Shown here one piece after another: positions 41,231 to 49,606 of a stretch of 64,000 nucleotides of DNA. Within the stretch, counting starts at the first letter, position 1; each line of letters opens with the position of its first letter. Below the pieces are notes generated by a model. The model saw nothing but the letters and a program-made list of their open reading frames with translations. It was not told where the DNA came from and did no database searches. The stretch covers positions 3,410,001 through 3,474,000 of the forward strand of contig NZ_CP190246.1 of assembly GCF_039652435.2 (NCBI RefSeq), in the 5' to 3' direction. Origin of the DNA: Niabella insulamsoli. GTDB lineage: Bacteria > Bacteroidota > Bacteroidia > Chitinophagales > Chitinophagaceae. A program made the position numbers and the translations under genes.

Positions 41231-41890
41231 ATGCCTAAACCCCTACTAACACAAAAAGATTTTGAAGATGCGGCCCTTCAGATCGGCTGCGAAGTGGCCG
41301 CCATTAAAGCGGTTGCTGAAGTCGAAAGCCGCGGCGACGGCTTTTTATCGACCGGTGAACCGAAAATTCTATTTGAGCGCCATATTTTTTCTAAAAGAAC
41401 AGGCGGCATTTTCGACAAAACCAATCCCGGTATTTCTAATCGTGTGCCGGGCGGTTATGGCACGGTGGCGTCGCAACATAAACGGCTGCAGGAAGCAGTG
41501 CCGCTCAACAGGAATGCTGCTTTGATGTCGGCGTCGTGGGGAAAATTCCAGATTATGGGTTTTAACTACACGCTGGCCGGCTACAATTCTTTACAGGAAT
41601 TTATTACAGCAATGTACCAGGGAGAAAGAGAGCATTTGCTGGCGTTTATAAATTATATCAAAAACACTTTTTTGGATGATGAACTGCGCGATAAACGTTG
41701 GACCGATTTCGCCCGAAAGTATAATGGCCCACTTTATTGGAAAAACAAGTATGATACGAAAATGGCGGAGGCCTATAAAAAATTTAGTGGCAGGAGCAAA
41801 ACTATCGGCACCCGCCAATCGGCCGGCGACCGGAAAAGCCGCGGCATCCGGAAGGCACCACAAAAAGAAATACCTCATTATTTTCAGTAG
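41231..41890 (+). CDS. N-acetylmuramidase-domain protein (phage endolysin type)
   Basis: 219 residues. Most of it (about 5-180) matches the N-acetylmuramidase/DUF3380 domain: 'AIKAVAEVESRGDGFL', 'PKILFERHIFSKRTGG', 'SWGKFQIMGFNY', 'FARKYNG' ending in YWKNKYDTKMAEAY. The Glu in AEVESRG is the likely catalytic acid. This domain is normal in phage endolysins acting on the glycan strand of peptidoglycan. There is no signal peptide, holin or other phage gene nearby. A basic tail (RKSRGIRKAPQKE) follows the domain. It lies directly behind copy B of the leader module. Confidence 0.88.
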   Translation: MPKPLLTQKDFEDAALQIGCEVAAIKAVAEVESRGDGFLSTGEPKILFERHIFSKRTGGIFDKTNPGISNRVPGGYGTVASQHKRLQEAVPLNRNAALMSASWGKFQIMGFNYTLAGYNSLQEFITAMYQGEREHLLAFINYIKNTFLDDELRDKRWTDFARKYNGPLYWKNKYDTKMAEAYKKFSGRSKTIGTRQSAGDRKSRGIRKAPQKEIPHYFQ

Positions 41891-41915
41891 TCCGCCGCTC
41901 CCAGCCGGATTTAGC

Positions 41916-42458
41916 TTAAAAAATACGCAATTCGATTCCGTGCTTTTTAGCGTAAGGCACGGCTACGGCATCCAGCGCTTTTGTCTTTAGAGCCATCGTT
42001 TCATCATGTGTTTCGAATATTTTGCTGATAGCAGCGTCTATTTCCGCCCGGGGCTTTTCTTCATCAATCAATTTGGCCACGTTCGCATAGTCGGTCTCAA
42101 AAATGTTCTTTCCAAATTCTAATAAGTCTTTGGAGGCCCTAATGAGTGGCCGGGTTTCCTCGCTTTCCTTCAGCGCCGTAACTTTTGCCAGGGATTCGGT
42201 AATCCGATCAACGGTCGTTGCTTTTACATACTCAACAGCGGTTCCGTTCATCTCTGTTTTGCCATCCCGGTAAACAGGGATGCTGTTTTTCTCTTTTAAC
42301 TCCATCAACTCGGTAAAAAAGCCGGGGCGAAAAAAACCGGTCACCAGATTTGTATTCAGTACAGCAACCTCAATTATCTTCTTAGGAGCGGCCTGCTGAC
42401 AGGAAGTTGCTATTAACACAAAAAATAGCAGGAACAGGCAGGCATGGTCTTTTTTCAT
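41916..42458 (-). CDS. Hypothetical lipoprotein
   Basis: 180 residues. Signal peptide with lipobox ATSC at about residue 20, then a helical protein ('TVDRITESLAKVTALKES', 'LLEFGKNIFETDYANVAKLIDEEKPRAEIDAAISKIF'). No family is recognised. It follows the sdh genes on the same strand but is separated from sdhB by an intrinsic terminator, so it is probably transcribed on its own. Confidence 0.65.
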   Translation of the reverse strand: MKKDHACLFLLFFVLIATSCQQAAPKKIIEVAVLNTNLVTGFFRPGFFTELMELKEKNSIPVYRDGKTEMNGTAVEYVKATTVDRITESLAKVTALKESEETRPLIRASKDLLEFGKNIFETDYANVAKLIDEEKPRAEIDAAISKIFETHDETMALKTKALDAVAVPYAKKHGIELRIF

Positions 42459-42473
42459 AGTTTAGATTTTTAT

Positions 42474-42499
42474 AAAAGGCCATCTGGTGATAGATGGCC
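42474..42499 (-). terminator. Intrinsic terminator of the sdh operon
   Basis: Perfect 8-bp stem GGCCATCT (42478-42485) / AGATGGCC (42492-42499), loop of six; on the minus strand followed by TTTT and AT-rich sequence. It lies 44 bases past the sdhB stop. Confidence 0.8.
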
Positions 42500-42542
42500 C
42501 TGATGCATTTATAGTATAAGTTTCTTTGTTACAGCGTGTCAA

Positions 42543-43313
42543 CTACCCTTTCGCGTCGTTGGCCAAACCAGCAGCTGCAAAATCACGATTCAAACGCGCA
42601 ATATTGGTAATTTCAATTTCCTTTGGACAAACAGCCTCGCAGGCGCCCGTGTTGGTGCAACTACCAAAGCCTTCTTTATCCATTTGAGCTACCATTGCCA
42701 AAGCACGCTTATCTCTTTCCGGCTGTCCTTGTGGCAATAGTGCCAGGTGAGAGGTTTTTGCAGAAAGGAACAACAAGGCCGAGGCGTTTTTACAGGCAGC
42801 TACGCAGGCACCACATCCGATACAGGTAGCTGCTGCAAAAGCTTTATCTGCCGTTTCTTTGCCTATCATATGTGTGTTGGCATCGATAGTAACACCTGTA
42901 TTAACCGACACATACCCACCTGCCTGAATGATTCTGTCGAACGAAGTACGATCTACGATCAAATCTTTCACCACCGGGAATGCATTAGCACGCCAGGGCT
43001 CTACCACAATGGTATCACCATCTTTAAAAGCACGCATATGCAACTGACAAGTGGTGGTTCCCTGCCAGGGCCCGTGGGGCCGCCCATTGATATACATAGA
43101 ACACATACCACAAATACCTTCGCGGCAATCATGGTCAAAAGCAATAGGTTCTTTTCCCTCATGAATCAGCTGTTCATTAAGTACGTCAAACATTTCCAGG
43201 AAAGACATTTCCGAAGAGATATCTTTTACATGATATGTTTCAAAAGCACCTTTACTTTTTCCGTCTTTTTGTTTCCACACTTTCAAAGTGAGGTTCATAT
43301 TGTAATGTTCCAT
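42543..43313 (-). CDS. sdhB: Succinate dehydrogenase / fumarate reductase iron-sulfur subunit
   Basis: 256 residues (a start at the second Met, 43298, is also possible). [2Fe-2S] motif 'CREGICGMCSMYINGRPHG', then 'CIGCGACVAACKNAS' and 'SCTNTGACEAVCPKEI' for the [4Fe-4S] and [3Fe-4S] clusters. Carries electrons between the flavoprotein and the membrane cytochrome. It is the last gene of the sdh cluster and is separated from sdhA by a glycosyltransferase gene only 6 bases away. Confidence 0.97.
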   Translation of the reverse strand: MEHYNMNLTLKVWKQKDGKSKGAFETYHVKDISSEMSFLEMFDVLNEQLIHEGKEPIAFDHDCREGICGMCSMYINGRPHGPWQGTTTCQLHMRAFKDGDTIVVEPWRANAFPVVKDLIVDRTSFDRIIQAGGYVSVNTGVTIDANTHMIGKETADKAFAAATCIGCGACVAACKNASALLFLSAKTSHLALLPQGQPERDKRALAMVAQMDKEGFGSCTNTGACEAVCPKEIEITNIARLNRDFAAAGLANDAKG

Positions 43314-43319
43314 ATTATA

Positions 43320-44189
43320 CTAACGAATCAGTTTATAATTTTTGTAAGAAAAAGGCCTCCAGCCAAATTTCTTGTCCAAAAAATAATAAAGCTTATGTTT
43401 TAAATTCTTAAATTTTTTCTCCGCTATATTACGTCCAACGTTCCAGGTTTCCGCAGCGACCAACTGTTGCATAACCTTCGGGTGTGTACCATCAAAATGC
43501 GCCAGCGAATCTATTCCACTATAATCAAAGCTTTCTTCTACGCCTACTTCCGCCTTTTTGCCGCTATACAAACTTCCAAAAGCCTTTTGCTTGCGGCTCA
43601 TGACAACCGGATTGCGAACCCAGCCGTAATGATAAATATGAGAGTTGATCAATTTTACCTTAAGCTTTTTATCATGCTCCCACCGAAACCCCTGAGCGTC
43701 TTTGTAAGATCGGATCGCTTTGTTGTTTTTGATCACTCTAATTTCAAAGGGATACCAGCTCCGTCCATCGCCCAACCAGTTGTAGCTTCCATAAAAGTGA
43801 AAATACCGAAATAAAAGCCCGTCAATTTCTACGTCATCTTTGTATCTCAGCATTTGAGAGCGAATTTCATCGTAATCGTTCTCATGAATCACTTCGTCAC
43901 CCTGTATATAAAAGAGCCAGTCTGCATCCTCCGGCGTTGCGTCTAAAGCCTTATTCGTTTCGACTGCTAAAACCTTCCCCCCCGTTTTCAAAGACTCGTC
44001 CCAAACGCTGTAAATCTTCTTAATTTTTTCGGGCGGCAGACTATCGACCACCTTGTTCGTCTCATCTTCACTGTTGCCCAAATTAATCACAAATATATCA
44101 ACCAAAGGCAGGACAGATAAAATAGACTGTTTAAACGGGTAACCGTATTTTACCCCATTTCGAACAAATGAGAATCCGGCTACCTTCAT
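43320..44189 (-). CDS. Family 2-like glycosyltransferase inside the sdh operon
   Basis: 289 residues, no signal peptide. N-terminal GT-A-like fold: 'VAGFSFVRNGVKYGYPFKQS', 'PLVDIFVINLGNSEDET', 'DWLFYIQGDEVIHEND' (the QGDE is the DxD-like metal site), then 'RSWYPFEIRVIKN' and 'SHIYHYGWVRNP'. It resembles glycosyltransferases that decorate surface polysaccharides. It sits between sdhA and sdhB with gaps of 6 bases on both sides, so all three are on one transcript. A direct role in respiration is not expected. Confidence 0.85.
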   Translation of the reverse strand: MKVAGFSFVRNGVKYGYPFKQSILSVLPLVDIFVINLGNSEDETNKVVDSLPPEKIKKIYSVWDESLKTGGKVLAVETNKALDATPEDADWLFYIQGDEVIHENDYDEIRSQMLRYKDDVEIDGLLFRYFHFYGSYNWLGDGRSWYPFEIRVIKNNKAIRSYKDAQGFRWEHDKKLKVKLINSHIYHYGWVRNPVVMSRKQKAFGSLYSGKKAEVGVEESFDYSGIDSLAHFDGTHPKVMQQLVAAETWNVGRNIAEKKFKNLKHKLYYFLDKKFGWRPFSYKNYKLIR

Positions 44190-44195
44190 TGATTG

Positions 44196-46172
44196 CTATT
44201 TATAATTTCTTTGCGTTGGTTTGATCACCTCATAATCCAATACTTCTTTTTCAAGCTCCCAGTCGCTGTCGCCGTTATATTTCCAGGCAGCCACATACAT
44301 AAACTCCCCGTCATTTCTTAATGCTTCTCCTTCCTCGGTTTGGCTTTCTTCCCTAAAATGCCCGCCGCAGCTTTCTTTACGCTCCAATGCATCTTTACAC
44401 ATCAGTTCCCCCAATTCTATAAAATCTGCCACACGGCCCGCTTTGTCCAGTTCCGGATTCATTTCATGAATACCGCCGGGAATGCGAACGTTTTTCCAAA
44501 ATTCTTTCTTCAATTCTTGTATTTCGGCAATGGCTTCTTTTAGTCCCTGCTCATTACGCGCCATGCCACATTTTTCCCACATGATTTTGCCCAAACGCTT
44601 ATGAAAACTTTCGACAGATTGGGTTCCCTTAATGCTCATAAGTTGCGTAAGGCGTGCATTTACCGCTGCCTCTGCTTCAACAAATGCCTTATCGGTAGTG
44701 GGAATCGGTTTTACAGAAATTTCATCTGCCAAATAGTTACCGATCGTATAAGGAATTACAAAATAGCCATCGGCCAGCCCCTGCATCAATGCGGAAGCGC
44801 CGAGCCTGTTGGCGCCGTGGTCGCTAAAATTAGCTTCGCCCAGGCAATAGAGGCCTTTAACCGAAGTCATTAATTCGTAATCTACCCAAATGCCGCCCAT
44901 GGTGTAGTGCACCGCCGGGTAAATCCGCATCGGCACTTCATAAGGGTTTTCACCGGTGATTTTTTCGTACATGTCGAAAAGGTTACCGTATTCTTCCTTC
45001 ACCACTTCTTTACCCAGGCGTATCAGCGTTTCCATGTCGGGGTTTTGAATACCCTGCCGGTTCGCTTCTGCCCTTCCGTATTTATTAATGAGGTTGTATT
45101 TAAAATCGAGATAAACCGCCTGCTTCGTTGTGCCTACGCCATAACCGGCGTCACAACGCTCTTTCGCGGCGCGGCTTGCCACATCGCGCGGCACCAGATT
45201 ACCAAACGCCGGATATCTTCTTTCGAGATAATAGTCTCTTTCTTCCTCTGGAATATCATTGGCTTTGCGGGTATCGTTTTGCTTTTTAGGCACCCAGATT
45301 CTCCCGTCATTTCTTAAAGATTCGGACATCAGCGTCAGTTTTGACTGATGATCTCCCGAAACCGGAATACAGGTAGGGTGAATTTGAGTAAAGCACGGAT
45401 TGGCAAAATGAGCCCCTATTTTATGCGCTTTCCAGGCAGCGGTAACGTTGCTGCCCATAGCATTGGTGGAAAGATAGAACACGTTGCCATATCCTCCGGT
45501 TGCCAAAACTACAGCGTGGCCAAAATATCTTTCGAGCTGGCCGGTCGTCAGGTTTCGGGCGATGATGCCCCGCGCTTTGCCATCAACCTTCACGATATCC
45601 AACATTTCATGGCGCGTATATTGCTGAACATTGCCCAGCGCCACCTGCCTTTCCAACGCCTGATAGGCGCCAATCAGCAGCTGCTGCCCCGTTTGCCCTG
45701 CAGCATAAAAAGTTCTTTTCACCTGGGTGCCACCAAAGGAGCGGTTATTAAGCAATCCGCCATATTCGCGCGCGAAAGGCACACCTTGCGCCACACATTG
45801 GTCGATGATATTTACACTTACTTCTGCGAGGCGATGCACATTGCTCTCGCGAGAACGATAATCGCCTCCTTTTATCGTGTCATAGAAAAGGCGAAATACA
45901 GAATCACCGTCATTCTGATAGTTTTTGGCAGCGTTTATACCTCCCTGCGCTGCGATGGAATGTGCGCGGCGGGGAGAATCCTGAAAGCAAAAAACTTTAA
46001 CGCGGTATCCTAGTTCTCCAAGCGAAGCTGCTGCGGAAGCGCCCGCCAGGCCCGTTCCGACTACAATCACTTCCAGCTTTCTTTTGTTAGCCGGATTTAC
46101 CAGCTTGCAATGTCCTTTGTAATCGTTCCATTTATCTTCGAGTTTACCTGCGGGTATTTTTGAATCAAGCAT
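44196..46172 (-). CDS. sdhA: Succinate dehydrogenase / fumarate reductase flavoprotein subunit
   Basis: 658 residues, the long form typical of Bacteroidota with cytochrome b558-type complexes. FAD-binding 'VVGTGLAGASAAASLGELG' (about 36-54), 'HSIAAQGGINAAKN' with the FAD-linking His region, 'HPTCIPVSGDH' and 'PAVHYTMGGIWVDYE', 'GEANFSDHGANRLGASALMQG'. Oxidises succinate to fumarate at the inner face of the cytoplasmic membrane or runs in reverse. Start ATG 46172; sdhC lies upstream with 106 bases in between. Confidence 0.97.
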   Translation of the reverse strand: MLDSKIPAGKLEDKWNDYKGHCKLVNPANKRKLEVIVVGTGLAGASAAASLGELGYRVKVFCFQDSPRRAHSIAAQGGINAAKNYQNDGDSVFRLFYDTIKGGDYRSRESNVHRLAEVSVNIIDQCVAQGVPFAREYGGLLNNRSFGGTQVKRTFYAAGQTGQQLLIGAYQALERQVALGNVQQYTRHEMLDIVKVDGKARGIIARNLTTGQLERYFGHAVVLATGGYGNVFYLSTNAMGSNVTAAWKAHKIGAHFANPCFTQIHPTCIPVSGDHQSKLTLMSESLRNDGRIWVPKKQNDTRKANDIPEEERDYYLERRYPAFGNLVPRDVASRAAKERCDAGYGVGTTKQAVYLDFKYNLINKYGRAEANRQGIQNPDMETLIRLGKEVVKEEYGNLFDMYEKITGENPYEVPMRIYPAVHYTMGGIWVDYELMTSVKGLYCLGEANFSDHGANRLGASALMQGLADGYFVIPYTIGNYLADEISVKPIPTTDKAFVEAEAAVNARLTQLMSIKGTQSVESFHKRLGKIMWEKCGMARNEQGLKEAIAEIQELKKEFWKNVRIPGGIHEMNPELDKAGRVADFIELGELMCKDALERKESCGGHFREESQTEEGEALRNDGEFMYVAAWKYNGDSDWELEKEVLDYEVIKPTQRNYK

Positions 46173-46278
46173 AAATCTATTTGATGTTTATTATCTGAAC
46201 AGGGATTTTTTTTACCGCGAACGCGTAACAGGCATTCCCTTTTCAACCTGTCAAGTTATTAAGCCTTCAAGCGCTGAA

Positions 46279-47004
46279 CTACGAAATCCATCCCGCCAAA
46301 AAGCTTATGGGCATCATTATAAAAGCACCACAAACGATTATAGCGAAGATCCAACCTATCGCTGTTAACATGTGAATGTATTTATGATTGGTCACACCAA
46401 AAGTTCTAAACGCACTTTGAAATCCGTGTACCAAATGCCAGAAAAGAGCGATCACGCCAAGAATATAAATGACGCTAATCCACGGGAAGCTCGTAAACTT
46501 ATAATGCATTTCGCCATATAAATTGTGATATTCTTTTGCACCGGGAGTGCCCGCAGCTACAATTTCATTGGTAGCAGGGTCGATAAAAACCTGCTCTAAT
46601 CCTCCAAAACGGGAGGGAATCCAGAAATCAATGAGATGTATTACCAGAAAGATGAGGATGATGGAACCCAGGATGCCCATTGCACGGCTATACCATTTGC
46701 TTCCCTTATTCCCCATTTTAACAGCGTAGCCCTGGCTGCGCTTGCTGCGGTTTTGTATTTCGAGCACGATGCCCTGGATAATATGCAATAAGAAAAAGGC
46801 GAAAAGCCCAATTTCCAACACCCTCGGCACAATAGTGCTACCCAAAAAATGGGCAGCTTTATTAAACATCACGCCGCCGTCGTTAGCCCAAATGGTTGCG
46901 TTTACACTGGCATGCACTACCAAAAAAGCGACAAGAAAAATTCCGGAGAGCGCCATCGTTAGTTTCTTTCCAACACTCGAAGTAAAAAACTGGGACCAAT
47001 TCAT
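46279..47004 (-). CDS. sdhC: Succinate dehydrogenase cytochrome b subunit
   Basis: 241 residues with five membrane helices (about 15-32, 58-78, 103-125, 160-182, 205-230) and membrane histidines at 'HASVN', 'LLHIIQGI', 'LVIHLIDFW' and 'LFWHLVHGFQSAFRTFG' that bind two haems b. This is the single-subunit b558 anchor, which needs no SdhD. It binds menaquinone. It starts the operon sdhC-sdhA-(glycosyltransferase)-sdhB. TACTTTTG at 47034-47041 (minus strand) is a good -7 element. Confidence 0.95.
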   Translation of the reverse strand: MNWSQFFTSSVGKKLTMALSGIFLVAFLVVHASVNATIWANDGGVMFNKAAHFLGSTIVPRVLEIGLFAFFLLHIIQGIVLEIQNRSKRSQGYAVKMGNKGSKWYSRAMGILGSIILIFLVIHLIDFWIPSRFGGLEQVFIDPATNEIVAAGTPGAKEYHNLYGEMHYKFTSFPWISVIYILGVIALFWHLVHGFQSAFRTFGVTNHKYIHMLTAIGWIFAIIVCGAFIMMPISFLAGWIS

Positions 47005-47033
47005 ATAAGCTTATTCTAAAATTGTGAATGGGA

Positions 47034-47041
47034 CAAAAGTA
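47034..47041 (-). promoter_or_regulatory. Putative -7 promoter element of the sdh operon
   Basis: TACTTTTG on the minus strand matches TAnnTTTG; a TTTG lies 23 bases upstream, slightly wider than the usual spacer. The leader would be about 30 bases. Confidence 0.45.
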
Positions 47042-47294
47042 GCACAGAAATATTAATTCTATGACAAAAAAATGACGCAATTGACTAAATCACAGCTACA
47101 ATTTAACGCAAACGATTGCATCCGGCGTTGTTTTTGCTTTTTATCTTTCCATTATACCGAGTTGTTCTAAAATTTTGTAAACAGTCACAAATCATTATTA
47201 TTACAATATGAATTTTAGCCCCTTAATAACATCCGCATCCCTTTAAAAAACGTTAGTATAGCTCTAAACCATTTTTTTGTTAATTGATTAATAT

Positions 47295-47798
47295 ATGAAT
47301 TATCAAATTCAATCTATCGCGCAGGCTGCCGTTGCAGCACTGGAAAAGTTAAAACTTGCGATTAAACATTTGGACAAGGATCTTTATGGCAAAAGCATCC
47401 CGCTACTGTTTGACGCCAGTATTGGTAAACATGCGCGTCATATCATTGAAATGTATCAATGCCTTTTGTACGCAATCAAATCTCATAAGGCGGTAGATTA
47501 TGATGCGAGGCTGCGGGACAATCAGATCGAAACAGACTCGGTTTTTGCCGCCACGCAAATTGATTTTATTTGTAAAGATTTGCTACAAATAGAATCAAAC
47601 GCGAATGTTGATGTATGCTGCCATGGCCTGAGCACAGGGTCTAACTACGCCCGCGAACTGTTATACCAAATCGAGCATTCCATTCATCATATGGCGTTCA
47701 TCAAAGTGGGCCTGAGCACTTTGGATATTTCGGTCGGCGACCCCAGTTTCGGCGTAGCGCCCAGCACCCTTACCCATCAACGGACATGTGCACAGTAA
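47295..47798 (+). CDS. DinB-like four-helix protein
   Basis: 167 residues. Conserved-looking blocks 'DASIGKHARHIIEMYQCLL' and 'ARELLYQIEHSIHHMAFIKVG', ending 'GVAPSTLTHQ'. The three histidines spread over helices match the DinB/YfiT metal site. Members of that superfamily include thiol S-transferases and maleylpyruvate isomerase; many are uncharacterised. The stop overlaps the start of the next gene by 13 bases, so translation is coupled with the NRDE gene and, through it, with the ATP-grasp gene. Confidence 0.75.
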   Translation: MNYQIQSIAQAAVAALEKLKLAIKHLDKDLYGKSIPLLFDASIGKHARHIIEMYQCLLYAIKSHKAVDYDARLRDNQIETDSVFAATQIDFICKDLLQIESNANVDVCCHGLSTGSNYARELLYQIEHSIHHMAFIKVGLSTLDISVGDPSFGVAPSTLTHQRTCAQ

Positions 47799-48496
47799 CT
47801 TATATCAAACACAACAAGGGCGTATATCTTACTTCCAACAGGGATGAATCATTAAACCGGCCGGCTGCCAGCCATCCGCAGTGGTATTCCTTTTCGCATG
47901 GCCGCATTTTGTTTCCGAAAGACGAGCGGGCAGGAGGCTCTTGGATTGGCGTTCATGAAAATCAAAATATTTGCATTTTGCTCAACGGCGCCGCAAACGC
48001 GCATCAACCGTCGCCTCCCTACCGGCGCAGCCGCGGTTTGATTTTGCTTGATATTTTAAATGCAGGAACCTTACCAACGCAACAGTTTGAGCAAATCGAT
48101 TTACAAGAAGTGGAACCCTTTACACTAATCATTCTTGAAAAAAAATCGAACCTCTATCAATGCCGGTGGGATGGGCGGATAAAAAGCAGGGATATAAAAA
48201 ACAGCGATCAAAATCATATTTGGTCTTCCAGCACATTATACAAACCCGAATATAGGGCGTTGAGAAAAAATTGGTTTGAACAATGGCTGGCCGCCAACCA
48301 CGCCCCCGATACTGCTGAAATACTGCATTTTCATACCGAAGGTGGAAAAGGAGACCCGGAGATTGACCTGCGCATGCACCGGCCGCAACATCAGATGCAA
48401 ACGGTGAGCATCAGTCATATTTCGCTGCACGGCCCGGGCGATGTTTTTCATTATTTTGATTTGATACACCAAACAAAAACCTCTCTTTCTATTTAA
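47786..48496 (+). CDS. NRDE (TANGO2-type) Ntn-hydrolase-like protein
   Basis: 236 residues. It begins Met-Cys-Thr, so removal of Met exposes an N-terminal Cys as in Ntn hydrolases, and has 'YLTSNRDESLNRPA' with the NRDE motif (residues 18-21), then 'AGGSWIGVHENQNICILLNGA' and 'SRGLILLDIL'. NRDE/TANGO2 proteins are widespread and only partly understood; haem handling and amide hydrolysis have both been proposed. It overlaps the DinB-like gene by 13 bases and precedes the ATP-grasp gene by 10. Confidence 0.9.
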   Translation: MCTVTYIKHNKGVYLTSNRDESLNRPAASHPQWYSFSHGRILFPKDERAGGSWIGVHENQNICILLNGAANAHQPSPPYRRSRGLILLDILNAGTLPTQQFEQIDLQEVEPFTLIILEKKSNLYQCRWDGRIKSRDIKNSDQNHIWSSSTLYKPEYRALRKNWFEQWLAANHAPDTAEILHFHTEGGKGDPEIDLRMHRPQHQMQTVSISHISLHGPGDVFHYFDLIHQTKTSLSI

Positions 48497-48506
48497 AGGC
48501 CCGCCC

Positions 48507-49547
48507 ATGCGCTTCAAAATTTTCCTGCATAAATTATTAAATAAAGAATACTGGCCTTCATTCCTGATCTACTTTCCTTTATTCCCGGTGTGGGTGTATT
48601 ATAGCATCAAAGCCAGGTCGCTGCTGTTCTTATCGGCCGCCAATCCGGGCATCGAATACAGTGGTATTTTTTTGGAACGTAAAAGCCGGATTCATGAAAT
48701 ACTGCCACCAGCATATACGCCCCAAACCATTTTAATCAACCCGCTGCAAACTACCGCCGCCGGCCTGATCGAATTGCTGCAACAGGCGTCATTCGAATTT
48801 CCTTTTTTTGCAAAACCGGATATTGGCGAAAAAGGCACTGGCGTAAAAAAAATAAATACGGAAAGTGATATCGTCGATTATCATGCCCGGCAAAAGGCAC
48901 CCTACCTGATACAGGCATTTATTCCTTACGAGCATGAGGCGGGCGTTTTTTTTATTCGCCAGCCCAACAGGTCAAAAGGCGTGGTGAGCGGCATTGTTTA
49001 CAAAGAGCTTCCGCATGTAACCGGCAATGGGCGCGACCCGGTGCGGCAACTTGCGTTTAGCGACATACGGTATGCCATGCAAAAGGAAAGCATTGAAAAA
49101 CTATCGCCCGATACCTTAAACCAAATCCCCGCCGATGGCGAACGCGTGGCTTTACTGAGCTATGGTAATCACGCCCGCGGTGCAAAATTTTATGATTACA
49201 GTTTTAAAATTTCACCCGAATTGGAACAAACCATGAACAAAGTTTGTGGCGCCATCCCAGGTTTCTATTATGGAAGACTGGACATCAAATTTGACAACTG
49301 GGAGGATTTTGCCAGAGGTAAAAATTTTGCCATTGTTGAACTAAATGGAAGCGGCGCTGATCCGACCCATATTTTCGATCCGTCACTTTCGCTGATATCT
49401 GTCTGGAAAATTATTATTACACACTGGCACGGGCTGTATCAGGTAGCGTCTTACCTGCACAAGCATCAGCAGGTACCTTACATGACGGTGAAGGCATATT
49501 TCTCGCTTCGAAAAAAATACAAGGCCTATTTAAAAACCATAAAATAG
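48507..49547 (+). CDS. Membrane-anchored ATP-grasp protein, copy 2
   Basis: 346 residues, same length as the protein at 11398-12438 and collinear with it: hydrophobic N-terminus ('WPSFLIYFPLFPVWVYYSI'), 'FPFFAKPDIGEKGTGV' with the ATP-binding Lys, 'YLIQAFIPYEHEAGVFFIR', 'VVSGIVYKELPHVTGNGRD', 'GNHARGAKFYDY' and 'IVELNGSGADPTHIFDP' with metal-binding Glu and Asn. A ligase of the D-Ala-D-Ala-ligase-like fold, tethered to the membrane; the substrate is unknown. Third gene of the DinB-NRDE-ATP-grasp operon. Confidence 0.82.
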   Translation: MRFKIFLHKLLNKEYWPSFLIYFPLFPVWVYYSIKARSLLFLSAANPGIEYSGIFLERKSRIHEILPPAYTPQTILINPLQTTAAGLIELLQQASFEFPFFAKPDIGEKGTGVKKINTESDIVDYHARQKAPYLIQAFIPYEHEAGVFFIRQPNRSKGVVSGIVYKELPHVTGNGRDPVRQLAFSDIRYAMQKESIEKLSPDTLNQIPADGERVALLSYGNHARGAKFYDYSFKISPELEQTMNKVCGAIPGFYYGRLDIKFDNWEDFARGKNFAIVELNGSGADPTHIFDPSLSLISVWKIIITHWHGLYQVASYLHKHQQVPYMTVKAYFSLRKKYKAYLKTIK

Positions 49548-49551
49548 CAAC

Positions 49552-49606
49552 ATGAAACGTTCATTTTAAAATTTTTATTTTAATCACACAATACAATGAA
49601 AATTTT
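49552..49606 (+). repeat. Leader/promoter module, copy C (short)
   Basis: Contains ATGAAACGTTCATT, an AT-rich block, TCACACAA and AATGAAAAT, matching copy A (16922-16870, minus strand) at about nine of ten positions. Here the ATG that opens the short frame in copies A and B is the start codon of the DoxX gene (49596). The GC-rich tandem units are absent. Confidence 0.7.
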
